Position numbers and translations under genes: made by a program
Notes under the pieces: model-generated
Databases searched by the model: none
The model's input: the letters and a program-made list of their open reading frames with translations, nothing else
Told to the model about the DNA's origin: nothing
Shown here: piece by piece, positions 62,961 to 64,000 of the stretch
Numbering within the stretch: position 1 is the first letter of the stretch
How the letters are laid out: each line of letters begins with the position of its first letter
Assembly: GCA_963775295.1 (NCBI GenBank)
Contig: CAVZIK010000006.1
Coordinates: 3,286,001 to 3,350,000 of the forward strand
Length of the DNA: 64,000 bases
From: JAMDEO01 sp963775295
GTDB taxonomy: Bacteria; Actinomycetota; Thermoleophilia; RBG-16-64-13
Direction of reading: 5' to 3'

Positions 62961-64000
62961 TCAGACTATTCCCATCGCTATCCTGTAAGCAGATTCAGTT
63001 GCGTTCACGACCTTGCCCACGCAGCTGCAATCGCCCACCTCAAAGACCGGGACACCCGGAATCACGTCCTTTAGAGATGCGACTGTATCAGTACGCGGTG
63101 TCATGCCGACGCTATAGCAAACGGTATCAGCTTCGAGCAGATCTTCATTCCCATTGCTATCCACAACCTTCACACCATTCATGAGTATCTCTACGCATCG
63201 GTGTCCCAGAATCTGCCGGACGTTATGTCTTTCCATCTCATCGAGAAGCGCGGCGCGAGGCATGCCGAATGTTTCCGGAGCCATCCTCTCCAGCATCTCG
63301 ACGATGGTCACCTCATGGCCCGTGGCCGCAAGGTGAAGGCCCGTTTCGCAGCCCGCCAGACCACCGCCTATGATGGTCACCCTCTTGCCGACTCTATCGA
63401 GGTTCCTGTAGAGATCCGGCGCATCCATGGCGCATTCTATGCCGATGATTGGAGGCGTCAGTGGAGATGACCCGACGGCGAGGATGACGGCCTCAGGCTC
63501 GAAGTCTTTGAGAAATCGAGGGGTTACATCGGTGTTCAGCAGGACCGCGATCCCCTTCGTTCCGACCTCTCGGACAAGGACATCTTTGAAGCCGCGCAGA
63601 TCGGTCTTGTAGAAGTCGTGCTCGGTGAAGTTCAATATGCCGCCCAGGACGCCCGACTTCTCGGCAAGGGTGACCTTGTGCCCTCTGTCGCTCGCGGTGA
63701 TGGCCGCCTGCATACCCGCGACGCCGCCCCCCACGACCAACACCTTGCGGCTCCCGGCGGGGTCTGGAAAGTCCTTGGGGTTGATATGGAAGTTCGAGGC
63801 CGGGTTGATGGCGCACTGACCGACCACCTCGAGCATCTTGGGCAGCACGAAGGGTATGAATTCAGCGAGGGGTAGCTCTGTTTCGTGCTCTCTATAGCCG
63901 CCCGGATAGCAGTGGAAGCAGCGCACGCATCGCCTTATGAGGTCTTCGCGACCGCCGGCCGCCTTGTTGGGAAACTCTGGGTCGGCGAACGCCTGGCGGC
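62961..64000 (-). CDS. Old-yellow-enzyme/FadH-type NADH:flavin oxidoreductase, C-terminal part (runs off window)
   Basis: The open frame continues to the window edge (345+ codons). At the edge it reads ADPEFPNKAAGGREDLIRRC, which joins the TIM-barrel domain to a [4Fe-4S] site (RRCVRCFHCYPGG, then GQCAINP). It is followed by a pyridine-nucleotide/FAD module: VLVVGGGVAGMQAAITAS, then VTIIGGGLAGCETGLHLA and VFEVGDCSCVGKVVNATESAYRIA. This is the layout of 2,4-dienoyl-CoA reductase and related enoate reductases. It could reduce an unsaturated ring or acyl-CoA intermediate. The N-terminal FMN barrel lies outside the window, so specificity is open. Confidence 0.87.
   Translation of the reverse strand, partial: RQAFADPEFPNKAAGGREDLIRRCVRCFHCYPGGYREHETELPLAEFIPFVLPKMLEVVGQCAINPASNFHINPKDFPDPAGSRKVLVVGGGVAGMQAAITASDRGHKVTLAEKSGVLGGILNFTEHDFYKTDLRGFKDVLVREVGTKGIAVLLNTDVTPRFLKDFEPEAVILAVGSSPLTPPIIGIECAMDAPDLYRNLDRVGKRVTIIGGGLAGCETGLHLAATGHEVTIVEMLERMAPETFGMPRAALLDEMERHNVRQILGHRCVEILMNGVKVVDSNGNEDLLEADTVCYSVGMTPRTDTVASLKDVIPGVPVFEVGDCSCVGKVVNATESAYRIAMGIV

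Overview
This window is about 62-64% GC by eye, with dense gene packing and many GTG or TTG starts preceded by good Shine-Dalgarno sites. The content suggests an anaerobic, probably deep-branching member of the Actinomycetota. It encodes a DUF6458 membrane protein (a family I know mainly from actinobacteria), lipoproteins with Thr-rich linkers after the lipobox, and several oxygen-sensitive or anaerobic enzyme types: a B12/radical-SAM protein, a 4-hydroxybutyryl-CoA-dehydratase-type [4Fe-4S] flavoprotein, and a pyrogallol transhydroxylase. The lineage is an inference. No rRNA or tRNA gene, CRISPR array or intact insertion sequence was recognised.

Left part (1-25 kb). This holds the 5' end of a molybdopterin oxidoreductase, a B12/radical-SAM protein, two small unannotated-looking proteins and an orphan branched-chain-type substrate-binding lipoprotein followed by a perfect 19-bp inverted repeat. 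Next comes a 2887-residue cyclic beta-1,2-glucan synthase homologue. A small envelope/lipid block follows: DUF6458, GlsB-type, diacylglycerol-kinase-like, phospholipase-D-like, PRC-barrel, a 36-residue membrane peptide and a DUF1328 protein. After it lie a GH94 protein and a separate glucoamylase-like protein that together resemble the C-terminal half of the glucan synthase split into two overlapping genes. The region 23.9-25.4 kb is gene-poor.

Central island (25.9-56.7 kb). This is the most interesting part. The firmest call is the two-subunit pyrogallol-phloroglucinol transhydroxylase (athL, athS). Around it lie a metallo-beta-lactamase-fold protein, an aromatic/amide-type substrate-binding lipoprotein, a SnoaL-like protein, SDR dehydrogenases, an acyl carrier protein with its own phosphopantetheinyl transferase, a CocE/NonD hydrolase, phosphotransacetylase, a canonical acetate kinase, two acetate-kinase paralogues losing active-site residues in steps, a FolE2-like protein lacking its metal ligands, and a fumarate-reductase-like flavoprotein. 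To the right a second, tightly packed operon encodes CoA-transferase alpha and beta subunits (not adjacent), a 3-hydroxyacyl-CoA dehydrogenase, a DUF362 protein, a thiolase, two near-identical creatinase/prolidase-fold proteins, a 4-hydroxybutyryl-CoA-dehydratase-type enzyme, two SDRs and a 46-residue Cys-rich protein. Two paralogous TetR regulators sit divergently at the heads of these modules, with candidate operators. My reading is a system that isomerises pyrogallol to phloroglucinol, reduces and hydrolyses the ring, and takes the acyl products to acetyl-CoA and acetate with ATP. Only the transhydroxylase step is firm; the intermediate steps are hypotheses.

Right part (56.8-64 kb). This holds a five-PAS hybrid histidine kinase, a bidirectional-looking terminator, a TetR repressor divergent from a 14-TM drug-efflux MFS gene with duplicated operators, and the 3' part of an old-yellow-enzyme/FadH-type NADH:flavin oxidoreductase that runs off the window.
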